This document shows, piece by piece, positions 42,529 through 54,022 of a stretch of DNA of 64,000 nt (positions are counted from its first letter, which is position 1; every line of letters starts with the position of its first letter). The translations under genes and the position numbers were made by a program. This DNA is from Chiua virens (lineage: Eukaryota; Basidiomycota; Agaricomycetes; Boletales; Boletaceae), in assembly GCA_019787685.1 (NCBI GenBank), contig JAHNUO010000001.1, positions 2,170,001-2,234,000 of the forward strand, written 5' to 3'. Below the pieces are notes generated by a model. It ran no database searches, was not told where the DNA came from, and saw only the letters and a program-made list of their open reading frames with translations.

Positions 42529-43104
42529 ATGGCCATCTTTGGGCTTTGGGTAAGAGTTAAACAAACGAAGAACGCACACCCTAAGTCGGTATTGCATTCA
42601 GGTAATCAACAAGGCCGGTGGCCTTGTCTATCAGCGCAACTTCGCAGGTTCGTTTTCAGTTGACCTCCTCTTCGGTAGTGCATTGAGAGATGTCCGAACA
42701 TTTCACAGCTGGGCTTGCAGCAGTTGACTTCCAATGAATACCTCGTACTCGCCGGAACTCTGCACGGTGTTCATGCTATCACCAGCAGGCTCTCACCCAT
42801 TGGAACCAGTTCTGGCGTACAAGTCATAGAAGGGGAATCTTTCAAAATGACTATTTTCTTGACGGCGACTGGTAAGCTTATCTTCATCGACTAAAGGCGA
42901 TGATATTGAGCTTCTAATCAAGGTACCAAATTTGTACTACTGACATCCTTGTCGGAGACTACTACCGAGTCCGTTTTGCAGAAGGTTTATGAGACTTATG
43001 CGGACGCGGTCATGAAGAATCCGTTCTACACTCCGGAGATGCCTATTCGCAGTGATGGTTTTGACATTCGGATAAGCGCTTTGGTAGGGACAGGGCAATT
43101 ATGA
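42529..43104 (+). CDS. TRS23: TRAPP subunit TRS23/TRAPPC4
   Basis: A core longin-like subunit of the TRAPP tethering complexes that activate Ypt1 in ER-Golgi traffic. The ATG at 42529 gives MAIFGLW. It splices to [15 protein letters not shown] (family start with INKxGGLIY) and, past a second intron (42647-42707), to [20 protein letters not shown]. Next come [20 protein letters not shown] and, after a third intron, [20 protein letters not shown]. The end is [20 protein letters not shown] and FDIRI, with TGA at 43102. The length of about 145 residues suits the family. It is a small single-domain protein and looks intact. Confidence 0.88.
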
Positions 43105-45359
43105 TCACTTTTATGTCAACGAGGGTCTACCTTGAAGTGTTTAAGTTCTGACGGTCGTCTTCGCGACGAAGCCCCTGAGGAACACGACACCTGGTTTCAA
43201 ATATTTCGTTCATCAACCTTCCGAAGCATGCCCATGGAGATTAGTTTCTCAGTACGATTGACCTTTCGTCAGACCCTCAGCAATACTACAAGCGTGCACT
43301 ATTTTTACACCCTTCTGAAGGCTGAATTGTACACCCGAGGTTGCTTCGCTATTTGCCACTTTACTATTGACTCACCAAGTCGTTCCTCAGTACCCTTTCC
43401 GAATGTAAGATCTACAGTAAACCGAACCTACAAGCGTTCTGTAGATCACCTGCTGCTTAAGCACCGGTCACCTGGGTCTTCGAATAATAGGACTCTGCCA
43501 ACTGTCAGTATTATGAATGTAAAGTTCCACCGACGAAGGCGCCCGGATTTTTTGGACTACTTAGTATGTATATATGTTGGACTTGAAGGCCTTTGGTTAG
43601 GCCAAATAATGGCAAGCCTCACTCGGCCTGATGCCGACTGTAATCTGTTGATAGGAGACCTCCGTCTGACTAAGTTCCTCTCGCGCTTATCGTGCTGCAA
43701 CAATATGCATAAGCCATTTCGGATATGCATACAGATTCGAGAAGGATTGCTCACCTTCAAGGTTGTACACTAGCGCGCCAACGTCGTACCCCTTTGCATG
43801 CCACGCGCTTCCTCGTACCCATTCGGCACTACATGGACGTCGCTTCCGTGCGGATCCGGTAGCCACTTGCGACGTACTAGCTGGTGATTATCAACCGCGT
43901 TACCCAGTCGGGTGATGTAAACTCGGATAAATGGTTTTCACAACTCATAGGGCAGCTGAAGTACTGCGAGTTATGGTTACGAATAGGTGCTCTGGAAACA
44001 TGCCGTGCCGCACGGGTAAGTCTTGCACCGAACACAGGTAACCCCCATCTCCAGAGATCGATTACCAGTCGTCATTACCAGTGCCACTCCCAATTTAAAT
44101 TTGTCCATTGCGTCCATCGGACATCCGCGGTTCTTGCAGTTCAGTCCAGCAACTCGACATCGTCTCTCTCCATGAAAAGCTCCGAGAGAATGATCAAACG
44201 CCGGTCGTTCGGTATCCATTCCCGTCTATTTTGTAGGTCATAACCTGAATACGACCCCGGAAATCGACGGATTCCAGTAAAGAATAAGGAGTCGCAAAGA
44301 TAATGTTGTTGGCACGAAAGTCATCTGAGACTTACAGTATGACCCGTACTGCCCATGCTGCTGAAAAGTTTATTCAACCACTGGGGTTATTAGTAACTTG
44401 ATGCTTTAATTGCGCCTGCCAATTATTCGGGGGCCAACTTGAAGCGCAAAGGAGATGGAGAATCATTGGGCCAGTACGAAACGGGCTGAAGTCTCCATTA
44501 GAACGGCAGTGCACCTCTGCAACTAAAATCATAACGTTGATCGATACTAATATTCTGTATCTGCTTGGTGGACACATAACGCGGTCGGAACTCGGAACTT
44601 CAAGTGGGAAAGTCGGCCCTTAAGTTCAGACTGTCTTCAATTTCCAAATTTCTTTTTTCTTTCGTTCAAGAACCCCTCACGGTTTGGCAATTGGTCGAGG
44701 TCGACTTTCTACGCTCGACCATGTGCATCGGGAGGCCCTCGCAGGAGATGAAGTAATGGTGCACGGCATAGGATTACACCCCCGTATCTCCCTACTGCTC
44801 TGATAATGGCCGTAGGATCGTAGCGTGGTGTACATTTCATTGTCTTCCGTCGAGTCAGTTGATTCGTTTCTAGGATGCGATAATACACTTCAAGGTGCCA
44901 GTGATCCATGTTGGGATCCACCTCTTCAAATTGTTTGTAGGTTTTAGCCAAGATCATCGATCATCAGTTGTGCAAAATTACAAAAGTTGTTCTGTAAAAT
45001 ACACTACATGTCAATGTCTGAATCTTTCTCCTTGAACTATCACTAGTCACTAGTCACTGCCCGAAGATTGTATCCCTATGATAGTACTAGTACTTGCAGG
45101 TAAGGAGTCTACGGATTGCCAATTTAGTTGACCGCTGCAAATGCGGAAGCTTTACTACAAGCACCAGCAAACATCTTAGTCTCGAAACCCGACGTTACTT
45201 TTTAGGAAGCGGCAGGCTACGCCCGAACCGAACCGGCAGATCCCGAGTTGTAGCAAGAGTACCAAAACGGGTGGTTCGAGACTACAAACATTTGATCTCG
45301 CCTTTCAGAACGCCGGTGCTGCACAAAATATTGTTTTCCGTTCCAATTCTCAAGATCTC
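43105..45359. other. Gene-poor 2.2 kb region
   Basis: No gene can be supported here. The longest plus frame (43132-43773, 213 codons) has no ATG and no recognisable motif. On the minus strand a frame near 43773-43920 reads NHQLVRRKWLPDPHGSDVHV and looks protein-like. Another minus frame (44709-44957) contains DHWHLEVYYRILETN. Both are short and isolated, and might be remnants of decayed genes. A short CTAGTCACT direct repeat lies near 45045-45060. The last few hundred bases presumably hold the DOA1 promoter. Confidence 0.4.
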
Positions 45360-48300
45360 ATGCCTTACAAACTCTCAGCGACCTTGTTGAATCACTCTGC
45401 AGATGTGCGTCCTACACTTTCAGGTGATCTCAGAGATCTTAGGGGATGCTCACTGCAACAGGTCCGTGGGGTGGTTTCGCCCACAAATAATCTAGTCCTG
45501 TCTGCTTCGCGCGATTCAACCGCGATATCTTGGTCGAGAAATTCACCTTCATCGTTCTCTCCTACCTCTATCCTCCGATCTGGATCCAGGTTTGTCAACG
45601 CAGTGGGTTATCTTCCCCCCACTGCAGACGCACCAAAAGGTCAGAGTTTTCTCCCTCCTGTGTCAGAATGAAACACAGTAATGAACACGCGTAACGGCAT
45701 CGATGTTAGGCTACGCTGTCATCGGGGGGCAGGACATGGTTGTCAACATCTTCGTGTTAGATTCGTTCAATAAAGAGGACCCGGAGTATTCTCTGGTTGG
45801 ACACACAGACAATGTTTGTGCCATCCATGTTGGCCCATCTGGAATCATCATCTCAGGCTCATGGGACAAGTGAGCTCTACTGCGTCTTACGAGCGAGAAA
45901 TAGTTGAATGGAGCAAAACAGGACCGCCAAAGTCTGGAAAGACTTCATACTTCAATACGATCTCAAAGCACACCAACAATCTGTTTGGGCAGTACTTGCC
46001 TTGGGAGACTCGGAATTTTTGACAGGTCTAATTCTTCTTTCGTAGTTGGTCCTTCTAACATTCTACTGCAGCATCTGCGGATAAGACCATCAAATTTTGG
46101 ATGAAGAACAAAGTAATGCGAACCTATGAAGGTCACCGTGATGCTGTTCGTGGGTTAACGTTAGTACCTGATCTTGGGTTTGCGTCTTGCTCCAACGACA
46201 GGTGAGATGTTGTGATCTTACTTCGAGGTGTATTCTTGAAAGTAAACTTTCAGCGAAGTTCGAGTGTGGGCGATGGAAGGAGATCTGGTTTACTCGTTGT
46301 CTGGGCATACTTCGTTCGTATACAGCGTATCAGTGTTGCCTAATGGTGACCTGGTCTCCGCCGGCGAAGACCGCTCAGTGCGGGTGTGGCGTGGTAGGGT
46401 GTATTTTCATTGACATTCAACGGCTTCATACACTGACATCGTGATAATCTAGACGGAGAATGCGCTCAAGTCATTATACATCCCGCCATCTCCGTGTGGT
46501 CCGTGTCCGCCATGCCAAATAATGACATTGTTAGCGGATGTAGTGATGGCGTCATTCGAGTGTTCAGCAATTCAGAAGATCGCTGGGCAAGCGAAGTTGA
46601 CCAAAAAGCATTTGACAACGAAGTTTCCAGCCAAACGCTCTCATCCCAACAAGTTGGTGATGTGAAGAAAACCGACTTGCCGGGACAAGAAGTCTTGGCT
46701 ACTCCAGGTAGTCTGTCGGATGATTCACTGCTTCACCATGCTAAAAGTGGACCAGGTAAAAAGCCTGGAGAAGTAAAAATGATCCGAGTCGGCGATACCG
46801 TGGAAGCCCACCAGGTAAAATATATTCAGTTGTCCAAGCCCGATACATCTCACTGAACTGCTGAGAGTGGGATACAGTCACTTCCAGCTGGCAAAAGATC
46901 GGCGAAGTCGTTGATGCCGTCGGCTCTGGTCGTAAACAACTCTACAACGGCAAAGAATATGATTATGTATTTGACGTAGATGTGCAAGAAGGCGTACCCC
47001 CGTTGAAACTCCCCTATAACATCTCCGGTGAGTTTATGTTTCGGAAGTTTGAGCACATCCTTATTTGTGTGCGCTAGAGAATCCATTTGCGGCTGCTCAA
47101 CGCTTTCTGCAACAAAACGATCTCTCAATGAATTATATCGATGAGATTGTGAGGTTCATCGAGAAGAACACCGCAGGGGTGAAGTTAGGGGAGGATAGCA
47201 GTTACGTAGACCCGTTCACAGGTGAGCTTGAAGGTCGAAAGTAGCTGCGCCTGCTCGTTGAACAGACCACTTACTGGCACAGGAGCATCAAGATACCAAC
47301 CTTCGGCTGGACATCCACCGTCAAGTGCTCCTGCATCAACCTTTGTAGACCCTTTTACCGGTGCCTCTCGATATTCCGGCAATACCTCGCATGCAGAATC
47401 ACCCCCTTCAGTTTCACAGGCCCCGCAGACAAAGATTCTCCCTTTCGTTCGTCGTGTTCTTGTCGAGTTCGTTCCGTATTCTGATTCCTCGTATTTCATA
47501 GACAACTCTTGTGACTTTCAAGCAAACAAATATAGCGGCGATGCAGGCCAAAATGCATCAATTTGATGACACTCTCCGTAATGAAACCGTGAGCCTCTGT
47601 TGCTATCTTCGTTCAGAATACCCACAATCACCACCTGTGTTCATTTCATAGTCAACCGCGGCTTGTGCATTGTACCCTGAGGAACGGGTATTGGTCGACG
47701 AGATTTTCACGTTCCTTTCTCAGATTACTTCAAACACGGCACCCATTTCTATCACTTTGGGCGCATCACATATTCAAGCAATCATGTCGATCTTGGACCG
47801 TTGGCCAGTCGCTCAAAGGTTCCCTGGTGAGATCTGTACTTTGAAGAGTTTCAGTTCGGCTTCATATGCATACCATGGCAGTGATGGACCTTACTCGTTT
47901 GGTAGTTGCGTACTCTGAAAACATCCCGGCTACCCCGGAAAATCGCGAGAAATTTTTTGACTGCCTTTTCAAAGCATCGGATTGGTCGTCTGTAATATCA
48001 CAGGGATCCTGCCTGCTAAAGCCACAGGAGACAAATGTGTTACTGTTTTTGCGCATCATCGCCAATTACTTCCAAGACGGCACTCCGGTGAACGACGGGC
48101 GGTGGGTTCAACAGGTGAAGAGGACCCTCGTTTCTTCGAGCTTTTCTTGATCGATTTCCAGATCTTTGAAGGGCTAAATCAAGTTCCGTACCATCTCCTT
48201 TCAAAACCACAACGGGTAGCACTAGCCTCGATATTGTTCAAGTCAGTCTTAGTCATATTCAAATCGACGACATGACTCAAGGATACCTCTAGCTATTCAT

Positions 48301-48692
48301 GCGTTCGTATGAAGACATCCGCTAACATAGCACAGCGCAATCTATCCCTCTGTCTGATTTTCAAGGTTGGACTCATGTTTTGGCTAGATAATTCTACTCA
48401 CTCGCCGCAGATGCTCAGATTAGAAAAGGAGGATGCTGAAGTAGTTTACCGAGCCGCGGTTGCCCTCGGGAACGTTGTGAGTTGCGATCGGCTTCGTGTG
48501 TGCGAAACTCACCGATCCGACGACGATAAGCTCTGTGAAGCCCGAGATCGCGGCACAATGCTAAATCTGACATCCGCACAACAGACGGAACTGAAGGAGG
48601 TCCTGGACATGATAAGATCTGGCTTCAGTGACGACAGGATCAACGGTGTTGTGCAGGAAATGAGGTCGCTAGGTTACCCCATGACAGACTAG
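45360..48692 (+). CDS. DOA1: DOA1/UFD3/PLAA: WD40, PFU and PUL domains
   Basis: A ubiquitin-binding cofactor of the Cdc48/p97 segregase. The ATG at 45360 gives MPYKLSATLLNHSADVRPTL. WD repeats run to about 46580 (SGSWDKTAKVWKDF, ASADKTIKFWMKNK, EVRVWAMEGDLVYSLSGHTS, SAGEDRSVRVWR, NNDIVSGCSDGVIRVFS). The PFU ubiquitin-binding domain follows (46.77-47.13 kb: KMIRVGDTVEAHQW, SWQKIGEVVDAVGSG, GKEYDYVFDVDV, NPFAAAQRFLQQNDLSMNYI). The C-terminal PUL armadillo domain (47.65-48.69 kb) binds Cdc48. Before it sits a Pro/Ser linker with repeated YVDPFTG and FVDPFTGASRY. The stop is TAG at 48690. Domain order and length fit PLAA/DOA1. About 12 introns. Confidence 0.9.
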
Positions 48693-48850
48693 TCTCACGA
48701 TTACTCCCTTCTTTTCTTCAACCAATCATTATCGGGCAAGGCCAAGACATTATTATGTAATATCCCGAAGTCTCAATTGAACTCTCTCGGGCTGTTCCGG
48801 AGCTTAGTCTACCGGGTCGGGCCGGTCACCGGATGGTTCGAGACTCTTTA

Positions 48851-48888
48851 TATCAATATAATTAAAAGCTATAAAGAGACTTTTAATG
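48851..48888. repeat. AT-rich overlapping inverted repeats
   Basis: ATTAAAAG (48861-48868) pairs exactly with CTTTTAAT (48880-48887). GACTCTTTATA just to its left is, with one mismatch, the inverse of TATAAAGAGAC. The two repeats overlap and could form alternative stems. They lie between the DOA1 stop and the phosphatase start, so a terminator-like or regulatory role is possible but unproven. Confidence 0.5.
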
Positions 48889-48956
48889 TCTCCTCTTACG
48901 CCCGTCACAGGGTACATACTTTCACGACCCCATCTCTGTGCTAGCTATTCCTCCCA

Positions 48957-49767
48957 ATGCCTGTCCAGGTCCGCATCTTCATTGTAAGACATGGTGAAAC
49001 AGAGTGGAACAGACTACGCAGAATACAAGGCCAACTGGATGTCCAACTCAACGAGACAGGGTTGATGCAGGCAATGTTGGTGGGCGAAGCGCTAAAGCAT
49101 ATCCCCTTTGCAAGAGCGTTCAGCAGCGATCTCCAAAGAGCATCCAAAGTAGGTGTACCGAGTCTCGGAATAGTGTGTTTGACCGAACAACTTGCAGACC
49201 GCAGAGTGTATCCTGCAATACCATCCAAATATTGTTTTGGAGCGAGATGCATCTATCAGGGAAAGGGTCAGTAATCCCCCTTTGGCCGAGCCCCCCATCA
49301 TCAATACTCAACAGCCGCCCTGTAGTATATGGGTGAATTACAGGGGGACATTCCACATTCCAAAAGACCAGCGCCTTCGATGGAGACGGTGGCCAACTTT
49401 GCGTCGAGGTGTTTGGCATGGTATTTGAAATCGGTCGTGGACGACATGATATCATCGGTCCAGGACTGGTGGGGTCATGCAACACCCCCGTAACATCCTC
49501 ATCGTGTCTCACGGCGCGTGGATCTCGGTCCTTCTCTCCGCGTTGCGGGCAAACGGACTAGTGACCTGTCGCCGTGGCGTTGAGATCGGCAACTGCCTAA
49601 ACACTGGCGTGTCTATCGTCGAATACTCCAGACTATCCAGTGGCGGAGATGGCGCTTTGGTAGGAACCTTGGTGCAGTTCTCGGGCGCAGAGCACCTTAT
49701 ACGACAAGACTTGCATATCCAAACGGTCAATGCGGATGTATCATATAGCAGAGAGAGGACACGCTGA
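48957..49767 (+). CDS. Histidine phosphatase (phosphoglycerate mutase-like) family protein
   Basis: The ATG at 48957 gives MPVQVRIFIVRHGETEWN; RHGE holds the phospho-accepting His. Then come GQLDVQLNETGLMQA and FARAFSSDLQRASK. An intron (49150-49189) joins to TAECILQYHPNIVLERD. A second intron (donor AGG|GTCAGT near 49268, acceptor near 49325) gives RERYMGELQGDIP, the RExxGE(L)xG motif. The second catalytic His is in NILIVSHGAWISVLL (near 49500). The stop is TGA at 49765. The length of about 235 residues resembles TIGAR and fungal fructose-2,6-bisphosphatase-like members; the substrate cannot be fixed from sequence alone. All catalytic residues are present. Confidence 0.85.
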
Positions 49768-49982
49768 GCACATGATATCTTGGCTGCAGTGATACCGGAG
49801 TCCATTACCCAGTGTAAAACTATATTGTTTATTCTTCCCCGGTCTCTTGTAGAATAGCTTGTACGTACGTAGAGGTCGTTGGTTCCCTGGATTCTACCCA
49901 AATCAATACGCTTCCGCACAGAAAGGAAGCGGCACGGAAAGGATTGTAGGAGAGGGTCCGTATAACGAATGCCCACTGCTTC

Positions 49983-51116
49983 CTAAGACGTCAAAGTATC
50001 ACCTTGAAGCTCTTCGAATTTCTTCCTTGCCATCCGGATGTTCATCTTGATAGCTGCGGCTTCTACACATATCATTTAGTAGACATAAGAATTCCATCAA
50101 ACCCTTCCTTACCAACGACTGGGTCATGGACCACGACCAATACATAGGTATTCTTTGTCATCTCGTCTAGAACCGCGGTAAATTCTGCAAGCTCCATCTC
50201 CAAAGAATGGAACTCCTCGCGTAGCCGTGAACACGATTGCTTGAAAGCTTTAATCAATTCCGAGGTACGCTCGTAACGCTTTGGATTCAATGGGTGGGTC
50301 GCTACAGAATCGGACGCATCCGAAGATGATGATGTAGCAATGACCAGAAAAGTGGCACGCTCAAAGAGGATGACCTCGGTTAGCGCTGCATGCTTCGGCA
50401 AATATTCGTAGATGTTTATTGAGGTTTCGAGCATTGGGGATCAGCGTGTTGACGATGCTGGACCAGGCCTTGTGCAGAGTACATCAGAAAAACCGTCGAC
50501 GCAAGAGTGTCTTGTGTACCTTGTACAGCGTCTCGTCATAGATACTCGTTCCGAGCACCTTGACAGGGAAATCCCCACTCGCCTTCTCCAATTCCATCGC
50601 CTTGCGTTGAAAAACGGCGACACGTTCACCTTTCGCGAACCAAATCCATCTTGTGGACGAGGAGGAACACGCAAACATCCTTGCTAAACTGTGAGAGACC
50701 GTTGAGGCAGTCACGGTAGTACTCGAGGTCTTTCGCCATTTCGCGACTCTCCACATCAAAGACGTAAATCATGACGCCGGCGTGCGAGAATATGGTGGAA
50801 CGTTGGGTGGAGAGGTACGAGTCCATGAAGGCGTCTTGCCCACCGCAGTCCCACAGGTTAAGGATGAGGTCACCGAGGAACCGAACGTGGTTCTGCTCGA
50901 CGTCGATGGTGGCGCCTAATCGGGACGTCAAGGACGCAGGATTGTTGGAACTGATTCAAGACAGTTTAACAGAGGTGGATGGTGGGTGGTCTGGGCTTAC
51001 AAGATCATGGAACGCATGGAGGTCTTCCCGCTCCCCGACGCACCCATTAAGAGTACCTGAGGAGGACGGTCAAGCGCTTTCATGGATGAAATGACCATCC
51101 ATACCTTTTTCTTCAT
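49983..51116 (-). CDS. GTR1: Rag-family GTPase GTR1
   Basis: A RagA/B-type GTPase on the vacuole membrane that tells TORC1 about amino acids. The ATG at 51116 gives MKKK. A first intron (near 51057-51104) joins to [19 protein letters not shown], the P-loop. Then come [40 protein letters not shown] (switch II), [13 protein letters not shown] and [10 protein letters not shown] (the HKMD base-recognition motif). The C-terminal roadblock-like dimerisation domain covers 50.0-50.55 kb and ends [20 protein letters not shown], with TAG at 49983. GATIDVE and WDCGGQD are diagnostic for RagA/B rather than RagC/D. Length is about 320 residues. Confidence 0.92.
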
Positions 51117-51392
51117 CTCGTGTTAGTACTGCGACTATGGAGTTGCCCCGATGTGATCGATGGTCAGATGGCTCGTTTGCGTTAGGGTCAAATGACCGGC
51201 CCGCGATCCACGAAGCTCAACTACACAGCACATTCCAAGGTTCAATGGATACAAAGTACATACATCACTGCCAACGTTGAGCGTACAACATTCTATCTAT
51301 CTACTCCATTTATCTACGAGAATGACCCTGCAGACCACGCTCTGCATTGTCTCGCCATTTCCACAGCTGCCAACCCCCACTCCTCACCGTGA

Positions 51393-51956
<564 letters not shown>

Positions 51957-52119
51957 TGGAGACGACAGCGGTGGGAATCGCTCAGATGAATCGCGTGCGT
52001 CATTTTTTTGCCGGCGACCGACTGTCATCTTCATCCGGTACCGTGTGCATACCAATTAGCGGGTCGGCGTCGAGATATTGCATGACTTGGTAGAACGTCG
52101 CACTTTTTGCAGTCGACTC

Positions 52120-53791
52120 ATGGAAGGACACATCGCCGGTATACCTCCAACCAGTCAAACCGGTGTACACGGCTGAGCAACTCCCAACAGCAACGTACGG
52201 ACTCATTTATCGCTTTCTCAAGCAGCAGTCCCAAAACAAAGCCGCCGAGGCAGTCAAGAAGGCAGCTAGAAACATTGTCGTCCTCCGCGATGATATAGAA
52301 CAGAAAGGACCCCCGCTCGAGGACATCATTGGCGAATGGAAGCAGTCAAAGGAAAATACCAAAGCGTGAGTCAATCTTGTCCTGCACTAAGGGACGTGCT
52401 CATTACACAAACGCTACAGAGACGATGACTCGGAGTGTATGTGTGCGCCGTGTTTCTGTTACCGCGACTGAGTTACCGCATTAGCTTCTTCAGAAGAATC
52501 CGACTCTTCCGACGGTGAGACTTTGTCGCATCCCGCCGCCAGAAATCCTCATTCTAGTCGTGTTAGAGGAAACGTCAGACGAGTCAGACGACAGTTCAAG
52601 TGCTGATTCAAGGTATGTGATCCGAATCGAGAGGAGTCTTCGTGCACGTATCGGTGCTAACTTCAATCAGCTCAGAAGATACATCAGGTAAGCTGATCGT
52701 GAAGTAACTTTATCATTCGTCTCACTGTATTCAGATTCTGAGAGTGACGATGATGATACCAGCGACGACAGCAGTGACGAGTCAGACGAGGAGAACCCAA
52801 CCAAGAAGTCGCCGCAAAAACCTGTCGAAAGTGATACAAGTGCCACGTTGTCCTCAGGTTCGCTATGCCCTCCCATTTTGCTTTCTTTGTGGAATTCACC
52901 GACGTTTCAGCCGGAGAGAAAGAGATCGCCGATCAATCCGCCAAGATAGTAGTCAAAGCGACCAAGGATAACAACGAGGACGCTGAGTCGAACAGTTCCA
53001 CTTCTGACTAGTTCGAATTCAGACAGTTCTTCGGAAAGCGCCGCTTCAGACAATTCTGACGCAGAGTCATCCTCTAACAGCTCCGATTCTTCGAGCAGTT
53101 CGGAGTCGAGCAACGAAGAGGCAGAAAACTCAACCCAGCAGCCTTCACCCAGCGAGCGAGACGAATCAAATTCCTCGGAGTCAAGCGACGGAGAGGAAGA
53201 GAAACCAGCCACGCAGCCTCCTCCTGGCAAGCCAAAGAGGAAACAACCTAGCCCTTCAGAATCAAGCTCCTCGGAATCAAGTTCGGAATCCGAGGATGAA
53301 TCGGATTCAGAACCAGGGCAAAAAGTGGGCGAGCATATAGCAAAAAAGCGCAAAATTTCGGAAACCGGGGCTGCTATGGCGACTGCTCACCCGTCTTCCG
53401 TTTCGGAATCTGTCGCTCAGCAGAAGAAAGAAAAACCGCCTCCCAAGGTCAAAGAACGTTTCCAGCGAGTCAAGGTTCAGGATATAGTGCCCGAGACGCT
53501 CCTGAGCAATGGCTACGAGGCGAGGGTAAGTGGTGAGCAAGAGTCTTGTTACGAGCGGGGGCTTTATGGCCTTGACAGGGTGGAGCATCCAACGATTATG
53601 GGGAACGTGCGCATCGTGACCTCATCGTGACCCGTGGAGCTGGGTTCCGCAAGGAGAAGAACAAGAAAAAACGGGGCTCGTATCGAGGCGGAGAGATAAC
53701 CGTGAGTAGTGCGTTCGATTGCCGAGCTGTGTTTGGAGTTTACCTTGTCACCTTGCAGATGGAGAACCATAGTATCAAGTTTGACTTTTGA
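52120..53791 (+). CDS. SRP40: SRP40/NOLC1 (Nopp140) nucleolar phosphoprotein
   Basis: A nucleolar chaperone of snoRNPs and RNA polymerase I. The ATG at 52120 gives MEGHIA, and a 52-nt intron (52139-52190) restores a LisH-like domain, ATYGLIYRFLKQQSQNKAAE. Then come several tiny exons of acidic Ser-rich sequence: 52420-52436 (17 nt), 52485-52514 (30 nt), 52567-52612 (46 nt) and 52671-52687 (17 nt). Longer ones follow with alternating acidic Ser runs and basic patches (KPKRKQPSPS). The C-terminal SRP40 domain has PPPKVKERFQRVKVQDIVPE, GERAHRDLIVTRGAGFRKEK, KKKRGSYRGGEI and SIKFDF, with TGA at 53789. One junction near 52980-53022 is unresolved. The C-terminal domain makes the family assignment secure. 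Confidence 0.88.
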
Positions 53792-54022
53792 GTCAAGCCT
53801 CGATTAGTACGACACGTTGCAAGGACCGCAGCAATACATTTATTTGATTTGATTTTGCTGCTCTGGGCAATGGTATACGAGGGCACTCCGAGGCCACGAG
53901 TGAGCTACTTATCGGTCCGAGTGCGAGTGGTAACAAGTAACGTGTCGTTCCCGTCAGGAATGGTGGACTACAACGAACTCCATTTGGTAGGGGTATCTAC
54001 AGTGGTACAGTAGGCACATCCA
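53792..54022. other. Convergent gap between SRP40 and TilS genes
   Basis: About 230 bp between two convergent stop codons, presumably the two 3' UTRs. I see nothing else in it. Confidence 0.4.

Noticed and set aside
43132..43773. 213-codon plus-strand frame after TRS23
   Set aside because: It starts without ATG, has no domain and its composition is not protein-like. It is described only as part of the gene-poor gap.
48820..48845. Possible tRNA T arm (GGTTCGAGAC) between DOA1 and the phosphatase
   Set aside because: No acceptor, D or anticodon arm can be folded around it. The same holds for a similar match near 45268.
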